DNA of 40,426 nt from Microcoleus sp. CAWBG506 (GCA_020883125.1 JAHREW010000001.1:99699-140124), one strand, 5' to 3'; counted from the first letter of the stretch, positions 9,014 through 17,360 are shown. Numbers and translations: made by a program. Notes: generated from the letters alone by a model not told the origin.

Positions 9014-9799
9014 ATGCACTACCAAAAATTTTGGCAACACTTACAAAAATTGACTCTTAATTCTCTAGCACCCAGATTGTTAGCCAGCTTGTCACTGAGT
9101 CTGAATCTAGCCGTCGCCACCACAGTTTTGATGCCAATCGGACAACAACAAGCCACCGCTTCCACTGTTCCCCTTTGGCAATTCGATCCAGCCACCAATG
9201 AGTTAATAATTAGCCTCCCAGAAGGCATAACTCCCAAATATTCTGTATTAAACTCCAATCAAATTGCTGTGGATTTGCCTAATACTGAAATTTCAGTAGA
9301 TGCAACTGAGTTATATCCAAAAGGATTAATAAGTTCTGTGGGAATGAGTCAAATTCAACCGGGAAGGGTGAGAATTGTGATGGAGTTAGCACGAGGATTT
9401 GCTGTAAAGCCCGATCGCACTCAATTCCAAAAAATTGGGGCCGCCAATCGCTGGGTGTTAGTTCCCGCCATCGCCCCAAGTGCGATCGCCAACACCAGGG
9501 AAACCACAACCGCGTCAGCTACAGCCATAGCACAGCCCCAGCCGACGACAACTCCCAACTCGGTGCCCACTCCAGAACCTGTTGCACCAAGTGCGATCGC
9601 CACTCAAACTTACGATCGCCATCCTGCGCAGCCAACAACCCAAAACGACCAAATCCGACCCATAACATTGCCTTTAGTGAGGGTGGCAGTGGAGGAACGG
9701 CGGGGGATACGTGTAGCTCCCGCACCGCGTCCTGCTGCACGCTCGGAGGGGATAATCAACTTTGGCGAACCGCTACCCAATACGGATCGGATTAATTGA
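9014..9799 (+). CDS. AMIN-domain envelope protein
   Basis: The 261-aa product has a hydrophobic N-terminus resembling a signal peptide (about residues 15-50, LLASLSLSLNLAVATTVLM). It is followed by an AMIN domain (about 55-152, with LWQFDPATNELIISLPEG, IAVDLPNTEIS and QIQPGRVRIVMELA), which in AmiC/PilQ-type proteins targets periplasmic peptidoglycan. The C-terminal third is Pro/Thr/Ala-rich and disordered, with no amidase or secretin domain, so this is a stand-alone AMIN protein. AAGGAG at 9003-9008 lies 5 nt before the ATG and fixes the start. The protein is probably periplasmic or outer-membrane associated; its exact role is unknown. Confidence 0.8.
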   Translation: MHYQKFWQHLQKLTLNSLAPRLLASLSLSLNLAVATTVLMPIGQQQATASTVPLWQFDPATNELIISLPEGITPKYSVLNSNQIAVDLPNTEISVDATELYPKGLISSVGMSQIQPGRVRIVMELARGFAVKPDRTQFQKIGAANRWVLVPAIAPSAIANTRETTTASATAIAQPQPTTTPNSVPTPEPVAPSAIATQTYDRHPAQPTTQNDQIRPITLPLVRVAVEERRGIRVAPAPRPAARSEGIINFGEPLPNTDRIN

Positions 9800-10028
9800 A
9801 CCCCCTGTTGCCGTGTTCCCGGTTAAATCATCTGACGGTGCCACGGGATTTGATATGATATCAATTCCGGTTGCACTCTCAGGTGATTGTTGACTGTTGA
9901 CTGTTTTATCCTTCCGATGCCACCGGAAACGATAGGGTGCGTCCTAGCCTGCCCAACAATAAGCTCTAGACTTTTAAAACAATCCACAAGTCTCCAGGAC
10001 CGGACTTGACCTAACATTAAAAAACATT

Positions 10029-11012
10029 ATGTTTCCCACACACCGTCCCCGCCGCCTCCGCAACCATCCCCAACTCCGCCGGATGGTGCGCGAAAACATC
10101 TTGACAACCAATGATTTAATTTACCCCCTATTTGCCGTACCGGGGGAAGGTTTTGCTAAAGAAGTTACATCAATGCCAGGAGTTTACCAGCTCTCGATCG
10201 ACAAAATTGTCGAAGAAGCAAAAGAAGTTTACGACCTCGGCATTCCGGCAATTATTTTATTCGGAATTCCCGCCGATAAAGACACAGATGCCACGGGTGC
10301 TTGGCACGATTGTGGTATTGTCCAAAAAGCGACAACAGCAGTCAAAGAAGCAGTACCAGATTTAATCGTCATGGTCGATACTTGTCTGTGTGAATATACC
10401 AGTCACGGTCACTGTGGCTATTTGCAAGTCGGCGATTTAACCGGTCGTGTTTTGAATGACCCAACCCTAGAATTGCTCAAGAAAACAGCGGTTTCTCAAG
10501 CTAAAGCCGGTGCAGATATTATCGCACCTTCTGGGATGATGGACGGTTTTGTCGGAGCAATTCGGGAAGGATTGGACGATGCTGGATTTGAAGATATTCC
10601 TATCATGTCCTACGCGGCAAAATATGCTTCCGCTTATTATGGCCCGTTCCGAGATGCGGCGGATTCTGCACCCCAATTTGGCGATCGACGTACCTATCAA
10701 ATGGACCCCGGAAATGGTCGTGAAGCTCTCAAAGAAATTGCTCTCGATATTGCCGAAGGTGCGGATATGCTCATGGTTAAACCTGCTTTAGCCTATATGG
10801 ATATCATCTGGCGCGTTAAGGAAGCAACTAATCTGCCAGTTGCAGCTTACAACGTTTCTGGAGAATATGCGATGGTTAAAGCCGCTGCTCTCAATGGTTG
10901 GATAGATGAAGAAAGAGTCGTGATGGAAACTTTGACAGGATTCAAACGTGCTGGTACTGATTTGATTTTAACTTATCACGCCAAAGATGCCGCCCGCTGG
11001 TTAAAAGGCTGA
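10029..11012 (+). CDS. hemB: Delta-aminolevulinic acid dehydratase (porphobilinogen synthase)
   Basis: HemB condenses two 5-aminolevulinate molecules to porphobilinogen, the first common step to heme, chlorophyll and bilins, in the cytosol. The 327-aa length is normal. The start [18 protein letters not shown] is typical. The cysteine cluster [14 protein letters not shown] (about 119-132) marks the zinc-site type, unlike the Asp-rich magnesium type of plants. The two active-site lysines sit in [17 protein letters not shown] and [12 protein letters not shown]. There is no Shine-Dalgarno before the ATG (an A-rich leader), and the 229-bp gap to the upstream gene suggests its own promoter. Confidence 0.97.
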   Translation: MFPTHRPRRLRNHPQLRRMVRENILTTNDLIYPLFAVPGEGFAKEVTSMPGVYQLSIDKIVEEAKEVYDLGIPAIILFGIPADKDTDATGAWHDCGIVQKATTAVKEAVPDLIVMVDTCLCEYTSHGHCGYLQVGDLTGRVLNDPTLELLKKTAVSQAKAGADIIAPSGMMDGFVGAIREGLDDAGFEDIPIMSYAAKYASAYYGPFRDAADSAPQFGDRRTYQMDPGNGREALKEIALDIAEGADMLMVKPALAYMDIIWRVKEATNLPVAAYNVSGEYAMVKAAALNGWIDEERVVMETLTGFKRAGTDLILTYHAKDAARWLKG

Positions 11013-11130
11013 GGGAATCTTTGCGGTTAATACCCCGTCGTAGTTGAAGGGCTACCTAACCTACTTCATCTATTGGAAAGAGGTTGATTAACAGTTATAT
11101 AGCCTTTCTCAGACACTCGGAGGGCCGGCA

Positions 11131-11222
11131 CGGGGCACGGCCCCTACAAGCGAAGGAAACAGCCCTGCCCCAGGGCTGTTTCATTGTCCAGAAAACGATG
11201 ATTCTGTAGGGGCAGTGCCCCC
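11131..11222. repeat. Mini inverted-repeat element with internal hairpin
   Basis: An 18-bp end (11131-11148, CGGGGCACGGCCCCTACA) is matched in inverted form at 11205-11222 with one mismatch over its core. Between them lies a perfect 12-bp stem, GAAACAGCCCTG with its complement, around a CCC loop (11156-11182). It has no coding capacity and no T-tract, so it resembles a miniature palindromic element more than a terminator. It lies in the 446-bp gap after hemB. Confidence 0.65.
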
Positions 11223-11253
11223 GCCTACCCCCCCCACTCACAACGCTTGAGAA

Positions 11254-11336
11254 TCGCCTTAATAGCCACCGCCAAGGCTATTAAGGCGACTTCTATACAT
11301 CCAGAGCGGCGACTTTTTGTGTAAAGTCGCCGCTCT
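11254..11336. repeat. Two adjacent perfect 14-bp stem-loops
   Basis: Stem 1 is TCGCCTTAATAGCC (11254-11267) with its exact complement at 11276-11289 and an 8-nt loop. Stem 2 is AGAGCGGCGACTTT (11303-11316) with its exact complement at 11323-11336 and a 6-nt loop. They lie 122 bp upstream of the GNAT gene. Neither is followed by a T-run. I see nothing else in 11013-11458 apart from these and the mini-element before them. Confidence 0.75.
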
Positions 11337-11458
11337 GATAGCGATCGCATTTTCTCAGTAAAAAGTATTAATGATTACCGAAATTAGTGAGATAATATGG
11401 GTGAATTAATTTATGTTTGTATGTTGAGAATTAAATACAATTTGCAGGCAGATTTAGA

Positions 11459-11953
11459 ATGACACAAACGACTAGAGATTCCAGTCACATTCAATTTTGT
11501 ATAGGTCATGATCGAGTAGACCTAGAACAACTTCAACATCTATTTAAAGTAGCTGCATTTTGGGCTAGGGAACGCAAGATAGAAGATTGGAAAATCGCGA
11601 TCGCCAACAGCGAACCAGTTGTCACCGTCTGGGATGGCGAAAAGGCGATCGGTTTTGCCAGAGCCACATCAGACGGCATCTATCGAGCTACCATTTGGGA
11701 TGTTGCCATTCACCCAGATTACCAAGGTGCAGGACTGGGACGCAAATTAGTCCAAACAGTTTTAAGTCATCCTCGAATGAGCCGAGTAGAGCGAATTTAC
11801 CTGATGACAACTTACAAACAAAGCTTCTACGAGCGCATCGGTTTTCAGCATAATGCCAGCACGACAATGGTACTCGAAAATCAGCCCTTAGAAGAGAATG
11901 TGGAATTAGAAATTATCAATCAAGAAATCACCTTGACATACTCACCGCCCTAA
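11459..11953 (+). CDS. GNAT family N-acetyltransferase
   Basis: The 164-aa protein has the acetyl-CoA-binding GNAT core: strand beta4 in ATIWDVAIHPDYQ (about 75-87), the pyrophosphate loop motif A QGAGLGRKLV (about 87-96, matching Q/RxxGxG/A), and the beta5-alpha4 part YLMTTYKQSFYERIGF (about 120-135). The substrate cannot be told from sequence. The N-terminal segment HIQFCIGHDRVDLEQLQHLF is like that of stand-alone GNATs of cyanobacteria and plastids. No strong Shine-Dalgarno is visible. It is monocistronic, facing the small minus-strand gene 22 bp away. Confidence 0.88.
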   Translation: MTQTTRDSSHIQFCIGHDRVDLEQLQHLFKVAAFWARERKIEDWKIAIANSEPVVTVWDGEKAIGFARATSDGIYRATIWDVAIHPDYQGAGLGRKLVQTVLSHPRMSRVERIYLMTTYKQSFYERIGFQHNASTTMVLENQPLEENVELEIINQEITLTYSPP

Positions 11954-11975
11954 AAGTGCGGCGATTCTTGACACT

Positions 11976-12197
11976 TCAGTCATTGCCTCTCATATTGCTG
12001 AGAGGATACTTATTGTATTTTATAACTTTTATCAAAAACCGTAGAGCTTCATTCACTGCTTCAGAGTCGGGAAACATTTCTGCAACATCAGGTTCCAGAT
12101 GAACTGTCAGCCCGCCAAAACTCTTGCGTGCGTTGCCTGCATTTCTCACTCGCAAGCTCTTCAGATCGTATTCCATATCTGTTTCAGCCTTCTTCAT
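11976..12197 (-). CDS. Small hypothetical protein, antitoxin-like
   Basis: The 73-aa product has a basic N-terminal half (YDLKSLRVRNAGNARKSFGG), then LTVHLEPDVAEMFPDSEAVNEALRFLIKVI. A short strand followed by two helices of that kind recalls ribbon-helix-helix or BrnA-type antitoxins and small cyanobacterial proteins that end in EALRxLI. No toxin gene lies next to it: the neighbours are a GNAT on the other strand and a repeat element. An in-frame internal ATG (MEYDLK) is an alternative start 8 codons later. The function is inferred only weakly. Confidence 0.6.
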   Translation of the reverse strand: MKKAETDMEYDLKSLRVRNAGNARKSFGGLTVHLEPDVAEMFPDSEAVNEALRFLIKVIKYNKYPLSNMRGND

Positions 12198-12219
12198 AAA
12201 CTTCTCGCTCTTTTCTAGT

Positions 12220-12347
12220 TATAGCAACCGCCAGGGTGGTTAAGTCGTGGGGTGGGGGCGGGTTTATAGAATTTGTCTATACCGATGAAAGATATCGGTG
12301 AACCCGCCCCTACAAAATCTGCCCTAATCGCCTTGGCAGTTGCTATA
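12220..12347. repeat. 128-bp miniature inverted-repeat element
   Basis: The ends TATAGCAACCGCCAGGG (12220) and the inverted CCTTGGCAGTTGCTATA (ending 12347) pair over about 23 bp with four mismatches, all transitions. Nested inside are GGGCGGGTTT / AACCCGCCC and ACCGAT / ATCGGT pairs, so the whole unit can fold as a branched cruciform. It contains no ORF. Confidence 0.7.
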
Positions 12348-12372
12348 CTTCTCTGGCGCTAATTAAATGATT

Positions 12373-12441
12373 AGACATCTCCAATAACTATTGTGGAACA
12401 AACTCTATGCCTGTTCAAAACATGGTTTTTTGGAGATGTCT
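12373..12441. repeat. Inverted repeat AGACATCTCCAA ... TTGGAGATGTCT
   Basis: A perfect 12-bp inverted repeat flanks about 45 bp of unremarkable sequence in the gap downstream of the degenerate kinase gene. A T-rich stretch follows, so it could serve as a weak terminator on the plus strand. A truncated CTTCGCGGTTCATTGAATCTT motif lies at about 12479-12500. Confidence 0.55.
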
Positions 12442-12531
12442 CTTTTCTTATTTCTCTAACTTAGAATCTGCAAGCATCTTCGCGGTTCATTGAATCTTAC
12501 TTCATGTTGGCGATCGTATAATACTGAATAA

Positions 12532-13464
12532 TCACTGCTGAGCCAAAGGAATAGAACATTGAGTCCGAGTGAAATTGGACTCTTCAGTCTCCGAAGGAAC
12601 TGCCAGAACCTCTAAACGCCCGTTCATTAAACTTAGCAGCGTCTGATCCATCAATAACCTCATTCCCGAAGACACTCTAACTGGATCGGCACTCTTATTA
12701 TCTGTCTCCAAATCGTGCTTTAATAAATCCCAAGACTCACTCCAAGCACTGATTGAACGCTGATCGTCTACCCAAATGTTAACGTAGCCAGATTCCGGTG
12801 AAGGGTGTGCCGAAACAAAAATACTCCCCTCTTCCATTTCCGCAATAGCAGTATCTATCAAATTGACTAACACTTGCCTAAATCTGGGAAAATCAACCAA
12901 TACATAAATTTCCGGTTCGGGCGGCGATATTTCTAGACGAATGCTGCGGTTAGCTGCTTGTAAGTAAGTTAAATCATCCACTTCATCAAATATTTTAGCT
13001 AACTGAATCGGCTCAATATCCATCGTCTCAGTGCCATGTTCAGTTTTAGCAACAAAGATAATTTGATCGATCAATTTCACTAACTTGAGTGCGGCAATGT
13101 GAGCTTGTTCGACAAACTCCCGTTCTTCAGCAGGATCGTCGCACAAATCCGACAGAATTAATTGCAGTGTGCCAATCATACTGCTCAGTGGCGATCGCAA
13201 TTCGTGAGAAGTCCTAGCCAAAAAACCAGCCTTAAATTGACTCATTTCCGATGCCATCTGATAAGCCAATTGAGTTTGCTTCAGTTGGTCAGAAATGGCA
13301 TCAAACTTCTCTAAATAAATCTCTTGAGGAGTTGAATGCTGGTGGGTTGCAGGTTCTAGCGGTTCCGAGCTTTTTGGCCGCGGACGCCAGATCAAATTGC
13401 TTCCCAAACCCAGTCCCAGCCCCATTCCTATATATATCAATTCGCTCCAGCCCATCAGCGCCAT
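12532..13464 (-). CDS. Membrane-anchored histidine kinase-like protein with a degenerate ATPase domain
   Basis: The 310-aa protein has one N-terminal membrane segment (about 8-26, LIYIGMGLGLGLGSNLIW), a short linker, and a HisKA domain with a good H-box (TSHELRSPLSSMIG, His87). The HATPase_c part is eroded. The N-box NLIDTAIAEM (201-210) keeps its first residue but has Asp204 where the magnesium-binding Asn belongs. The G1 DxGxG is replaced by WVDDQRSIS, and no GxGLGL G2 motif exists. It is therefore probably unable to autophosphorylate by the standard route, and may act as a phospho-acceptor or phosphatase. It lies 189 bp downstream of tsaC on the same strand, with a 9-bp GC-rich hairpin (13489-13515) in between. 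No response regulator is adjacent. Confidence 0.8.
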   Translation of the reverse strand: MALMGWSELIYIGMGLGLGLGSNLIWRPRPKSSEPLEPATHQHSTPQEIYLEKFDAISDQLKQTQLAYQMASEMSQFKAGFLARTSHELRSPLSSMIGTLQLILSDLCDDPAEEREFVEQAHIAALKLVKLIDQIIFVAKTEHGTETMDIEPIQLAKIFDEVDDLTYLQAANRSIRLEISPPEPEIYVLVDFPRFRQVLVNLIDTAIAEMEEGSIFVSAHPSPESGYVNIWVDDQRSISAWSESWDLLKHDLETDNKSADPVRVSSGMRLLMDQTLLSLMNGRLEVLAVPSETEESNFTRTQCSIPLAQQ

Positions 13465-13488
13465 ATCACTTTGCCTTCGAGTTTAGCT

Positions 13489-13515
13489 ATTTCGCGCCTC
13501 GCCCTCGCGCGAAAT
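13489..13515 (-). promoter_or_regulatory. Intercistronic hairpin between tsaC and the kinase-like gene
   Basis: ATTTCGCGC (13489-13497) and GCGCGAAAT (13507-13515) form a perfect 9-bp stem with a 9-nt loop. There is no T-tract, so it may be an mRNA-processing or attenuating hairpin and not a full terminator. It lies 25 nt upstream of the kinase-like gene's ATG. Confidence 0.5.
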
Positions 13516-13653
13516 CCGATCGAGGATTTGCCGGTGGGATAAAGGCTGGTAAAAACTTTCACACGATCCTAGCGTCTTTCTGCATAGCAGGAACAGGTAG
13601 GAGGGTATTTGATTTTTTACCAAGATTTAATTTAAGTGCCTGTTTTTCGGTCA

Positions 13654-14244
13654 CTATTCTAACTGTACCGCGCCCTGTCGCAAGATTTTCCAACCACTGC
13701 CAGTCCATTTAGCCACCGTGGAAGGAAGACTCGAAGCTGTGGCTATGGTTGGTAATTCCAAAGGCTGTAAAGTCAGGACTTCGGGAAACTGGGCTTCAAT
13801 TTCTGCCATGGACTCCAGAGGGGGTTGGCCTGATAAATTAGCACTGGTGGTAGCCAAAGAGCCTGTCTGCTGTAGGATTTTGCGGGCAAGAGTACAGTTA
13901 GGCACTCGCAATCCAATTGTAGTGGGGTCTAGGGGATTCATCGCAGCAGGTACTTTTGCTGAGGCTGGGAGCACCAAAGTTAAGGCCCCCGGCCAAAAAG
14001 ATTGCGCCACTTGTTCCCACACTTGGAAATCTGCTGGACTTCCCTGCACGTAGCCCCACAATTCCTCTGCTGAGGCTGCCATCAAAATTAGCGGTTTGTC
14101 TTGGCTGCGCCGTTTAGCAGCAAAAATCAACTCGGAGCGATCGGGCAAGGTTGCCAAAGCTGGTACAGTATCAGTGGGAAAACTGACAATAGCAGTGCCA
14201 GAAATTGCTCTTTCAACGAGGGTATTCATCGAAACTTGAGTCAT
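13654..14244 (-). CDS. tsaC: L-threonylcarbamoyladenylate synthase (TsaC/Sua5/YrdC family)
   Basis: TsaC makes threonylcarbamoyl-AMP from threonine, bicarbonate and ATP for the t6A37 modification of ANN-decoding tRNAs. The 196-aa protein is a single YrdC domain, without the C-terminal Sua5 domain. Family motifs are visible: VSFPTDTVPALA (about 20-31), AAKRRSQDKPLI (about 43-54, the K/R-rich substrate motif), WPGALTLVLPAS and TTIGLRVPN, then SLATTSANLSGQPP (about 128-141). It lies 26 bp downstream of murF on the same strand, so the two are probably co-transcribed. The family name is secure; the TsaC versus YciO/YwlC distinction is by motif only. Confidence 0.93.
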   Translation of the reverse strand: MTQVSMNTLVERAISGTAIVSFPTDTVPALATLPDRSELIFAAKRRSQDKPLILMAASAEELWGYVQGSPADFQVWEQVAQSFWPGALTLVLPASAKVPAAMNPLDPTTIGLRVPNCTLARKILQQTGSLATTSANLSGQPPLESMAEIEAQFPEVLTLQPLELPTIATASSLPSTVAKWTGSGWKILRQGAVQLE

Positions 14245-14270
14245 CGGATTTGAGATTTTTTGGTCATTAG

Positions 14271-15656
14271 TCAGTTGTCAACAATCATATCAGTCCTCAG
14301 CCGATCGACTACTCGATTTAACTCCATCGCATGAGAGGCCTTAAATAAAATGCGATCGCCTGTTTCTACAAACTCCATTAAATGCCTTGCTAGCACATCG
14401 TGAGCATTTTCCGCCGAAATATCTTCTATTTCCACCAAAGGCAAACCAGCAGCACCACTCGCCATCGCCGCAGCTTCTTCAAAATCAGCAAACACAAACA
14501 AAGCATCGACATTTAAGTTTCGGGCTGCTGTTCCCACTTGCCTGTGAAATTCTAGGGATTTATCGCCCAATTCTTTCATGGTTCCCAACACGGCAATCCG
14601 CCGTTTCCCTGGAGTATCCGCCAACAGTCTCAAGGCCGCCAACATGGACTCTAAACCAGCATTATAAGTCTCATCCAAAATCACAATATCCTTCGGTAAT
14701 TCGTACTTACGCGCTCTCCCATCAGGTAATTGTACAGACAAACCTTGCTGGAAAACTTGCCAATCAATATCTAATACCTTGGCTACGGCCAAAGCTGCTA
14801 GATAATTCACAGCATTGTGCCTTCCTGGTAGAGGTAGTGGCAATTCTATATCTTCAATCCGCATTGAATTATTGTCGATGAATGCGCCACGCAAATCTCC
14901 ACCTTCTAAGCCGTAAGTTAAAGTTTTTCCTGACCAAACTTGGGTAGCTGCTGTGATTAATTTCTCACTATCATGATTGAGGATAGCGATACTGGCTGCT
15001 GGCATTTCTGCTAACAATTCGCACTTAGCCGTCGCGATCGCCTCCGATGACCCCAATCGCCCAATATGCGCCGTTCCCACATTCGTAATTACTGCTATCG
15101 TGGGGCGGGCAATTTGCGCTAACAGCGCAATTTCACCAAGTCCGCGCATTCCCATCTCAATTACAGCATAATTGTGTTCTGGCGACAGCTCTAACAGGGT
15201 CTTTGGTACTCCAATTTCATTGTTATAGTTCAATTGAGTTTTGAGTACATTCCCTTGGGTTGACAAAACTGCTGCAATCAATTCTTTAGTAGTAGTTTTA
15301 CCTACGGAACCAGTGACTGCAATTATCGGTATACTGAATTGGTCGCGCCACCAACGGGCGATCGCCTGATAAGCTGTTAAAGTATTGTCAACTCGCAATA
15401 GGGGAAAGTTAGAAACTTTTCCTTGCCAATCGCGATCGACAACCGCCACAATAGCCCCCAAATCCCTGGCTTTTTCCACAAATTGATGCCCGTCAAAATT
15501 TTCTCCCCGCAGTGCCACAAATACCTCGCCCCCCTGAATAGTCCGCGTGTCTGTAGTAATACCAGTGCTTAACGTTGTCAACACAGCCTCAGAGTCAACA
15601 GGCAAAGCTACGGTTAAAATTTCAGCAAGTTGGGAAATAGTGACGCGACAAACCAT
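14271..15656 (-). CDS. murF: UDP-N-acetylmuramoyl-tripeptide--D-alanyl-D-alanine ligase
   Basis: MurF adds D-Ala-D-Ala to the UDP-MurNAc-tripeptide, the last cytoplasmic step of peptidoglycan precursor synthesis. Visible are the N-terminal UDP-binding part (TDTRTIQGGEVFVALRGENFDGH), the Mur ligase P-loop VTGSVGKTTTKEL, the central NYNNEIGVPKTLL and YAVIEMGMRGLGEI, and the C-terminal ILDETYNAGLESMLAAL. I chose ATG 15656 (MVCRVTISQL, 461 aa), which fits family N-termini; a GTG at 15671 would add five residues and overlap the upstream small ORF. It is the first large gene of the murF-tsaC-kinase-like cluster. Confidence 0.96.
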   Translation of the reverse strand: MVCRVTISQLAEILTVALPVDSEAVLTTLSTGITTDTRTIQGGEVFVALRGENFDGHQFVEKARDLGAIVAVVDRDWQGKVSNFPLLRVDNTLTAYQAIARWWRDQFSIPIIAVTGSVGKTTTKELIAAVLSTQGNVLKTQLNYNNEIGVPKTLLELSPEHNYAVIEMGMRGLGEIALLAQIARPTIAVITNVGTAHIGRLGSSEAIATAKCELLAEMPAASIAILNHDSEKLITAATQVWSGKTLTYGLEGGDLRGAFIDNNSMRIEDIELPLPLPGRHNAVNYLAALAVAKVLDIDWQVFQQGLSVQLPDGRARKYELPKDIVILDETYNAGLESMLAALRLLADTPGKRRIAVLGTMKELGDKSLEFHRQVGTAARNLNVDALFVFADFEEAAAMASGAAGLPLVEIEDISAENAHDVLARHLMEFVETGDRILFKASHAMELNRVVDRLRTDMIVDN

Positions 15657-15660
15657 ATTA

Positions 15661-15870
15661 CTAGCACTCACACTTTAAATAGTCAATTTCAGCACTCGTC
15701 GCCGATCGCCAGACCTCAAAATTAACTATGTGGGGGCTGTCGATCGGGATTTGCTTTAACAATCGTAATACTAAATCGCCCTCTGACTCACAAATCTCTA
15801 ACTGGGGGTCTACATTTGCGAGGGATTTTTTACCTAAAATAATAGTGATTGAGGCCTTGCGAGGCGCCAA
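15661..15870 (-). CDS. Small hypothetical protein upstream of murF
   Basis: A 69-aa frame starting at TTG reads MAPRKASITIILGKKSLAN..., then SEGDLVLRLLKQIPIDSPHIV, ending DYLKCEC. It ends 4 bp before the chosen murF ATG, and would overlap the alternative murF GTG by 11 bp, an arrangement typical of coupled genes. A stop codon four codons upstream of the TTG forbids a longer N-terminus, and no Shine-Dalgarno is visible. I recognise no family. The amphipathic pattern looks protein-like, but this could be a chance frame in the murF leader. Confidence 0.4.
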   Translation of the reverse strand: MAPRKASITIILGKKSLANVDPQLEICESEGDLVLRLLKQIPIDSPHIVNFEVWRSATSAEIDYLKCEC

Positions 15871-15934
15871 AAATTTGTGTCATGCTATTGTTAGTAAATA
15901 GTTTAATTAGACAAAAAAGAGCGATCGACCCACC

Positions 15935-16072
15935 ATGCTGACCGCTGCCGCCCCAAAGCTTTGGGAATCGAGCAAATCCATTAATTCAATTCAGGTGCTT
16001 CTTCAGCTAATTTATCGAGCCAATGGCGCTGCAACATCTTGCCCAATTTCGGAGGGTAAAAAGAGTGAATAA
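15935..16072 (+). CDS. Possible 45-aa leader ORF overlapping the next gene
   Basis: ATG at 15935 opens a 45-codon frame (MLTAAAPKLWESSKSINSIQ..., ending SEGKKSE) whose stop at 16070-16072 overlaps the GTG start at 16065 in another frame. Overlaps of this kind are common in translational coupling. No Shine-Dalgarno precedes its ATG. It could equally be the true N-terminus of the next protein separated by a frameshift, or a chance ORF. Confidence 0.3.
   Translation: MLTAAAPKLWESSKSINSIQVLLQLIYRANGAATSCPISEGKKSE
16051..16056 (+). promoter_or_regulatory. Ribosome binding site GGAGGG fixing the start at 16065
   Basis: GGAGGG lies 8 nt before GTG 16065. This makes that GTG a better start than the ATG at 16023, which has no such site. 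Confidence 0.7.
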
Positions 16073-17360
16073 TACCTGGAAAGACAGTTACAGCCGCTCT
16101 AGCTACGAAGCTGAACAGCTACTTGATCAGCACTGGCTGAATCTGGTACAAGTAGAACCACCAGCGGAAATTATCCATCGTTTTCGCACTTTATTTATCA
16201 ATTGTGAGAACTATCCCGATCGGTCGATCGTCGAGGCTTTGGAAAAAATCGCCACCTCAAAAGATGCAGAACCAGAATTCAAGTACATCCTCAACCGCTG
16301 CTGTCACATCGCCATCAACCGCTGGCAAACCTACCCCAACAAGCAAGCGGCAATCCCGGAATTGATCGCTGTATTTGAAGGGGTTCCCAAGGTCATATTT
16401 GGATACGATCGATCGCGGGCGATCGGTCAAATCGCCAAATTAGTCAATCAATTTACCACCAGCGAACAGTACCTCGCCCTCAAACGCTTATCCAAAGTCA
16501 TCCTTCACGGCTCAGAAGAGGGTAACAACAGCAAAACCCCCACTAACCTAGCCCTGGGAAGCTTGATTCCTCGCTACCCATACCTTTACAGCCACTGTCT
16601 CCTGAGCGACGACAGCAACTACGAACAACAAAGAATCATTAAAAAAATCCAAGCCCGAAAGCAACAGCAATTTGAAATCAACCTCTCCCAATACGTCGCT
16701 CACCAAGTGAGAAAAATGCAAATAGCTCGCCGGGGAACCTCGGTTTCCTTTGGCAGACCTATACAAACTATAAAAAACCCCACGCTTTTGAACGACACCG
16801 AACTGTTGTTCGCCTTGAAGCAATTTGTCGGCAAAGTAGAAGGAGGCAATACTTACAGACACCTAGCGAATAATTTTCGTGCCCACACTAGCCAAAATCA
16901 GTCCTACGGTTCTTTTAAAGATGATTTATACGAATATTTGATTTCTGGTGTCACCAACCACCGCTACGGTCAAGGTCAATTTAAGGAAAAATTGTATAAG
17001 CAATTACAAAGCACCTTTCCGCACAGCGACTCTCAGAAGTTAAACGAATGTTTAATGATGAGAACTTGCAGCCAGTTATTGAATTTTTTAGTAGTAGAGA
17101 GTCAGAAACGACCCAACCACTTTGTCTTCATTGACCTCATCTCCAATCTCGGCCCGACTGAGACTACAGGTTTGCTGCTGAAAATTGTACTAATTTGTGG
17201 CCAAGTCAAACCCTACCTAGAAAAGCGTTTGGCAATTTTGTTCGGTCACTACGAGTTTTCTGCCAGAACAGGTGTGATGTGGTTAGTGAAAGCCCTAGAA
17301 AACGTGAATCTAGCTTTGAGTACCAACTTTGGCAAGGTAGACCTATCTTTCCTGCCGTAA
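16065..17360 (+). CDS. Conserved-looking hypothetical protein, 431 aa
   Basis: I do not recognise a family. From GTG 16065 (NNTWKDSYSRSSYEAEQLLDQHW) the protein is soluble and mostly helical, without signal peptide or membrane segments. It has several Cys/His residues (KYILNRCCHIAINRW at about 85-100) and a basic middle (ARKQQQFEINLSQYVAHQVRKMQIARRG, about 205-230). The C-terminus is hydrophobic and leucine-rich (TGLLLKIVLICGQVKPYLEKRLAILFGHYE). Repeated helix pairs suggest an alpha-solenoid (HEAT/TPR-like) adaptor. The ATG at 16023 would add 14 residues but lacks a ribosome binding site. It is transcribed divergently from the murF cluster. Confidence 0.8.
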   Translation: MNNTWKDSYSRSSYEAEQLLDQHWLNLVQVEPPAEIIHRFRTLFINCENYPDRSIVEALEKIATSKDAEPEFKYILNRCCHIAINRWQTYPNKQAAIPELIAVFEGVPKVIFGYDRSRAIGQIAKLVNQFTTSEQYLALKRLSKVILHGSEEGNNSKTPTNLALGSLIPRYPYLYSHCLLSDDSNYEQQRIIKKIQARKQQQFEINLSQYVAHQVRKMQIARRGTSVSFGRPIQTIKNPTLLNDTELLFALKQFVGKVEGGNTYRHLANNFRAHTSQNQSYGSFKDDLYEYLISGVTNHRYGQGQFKEKLYKQLQSTFPHSDSQKLNECLMMRTCSQLLNFLVVESQKRPNHFVFIDLISNLGPTETTGLLLKIVLICGQVKPYLEKRLAILFGHYEFSARTGVMWLVKALENVNLALSTNFGKVDLSFLP

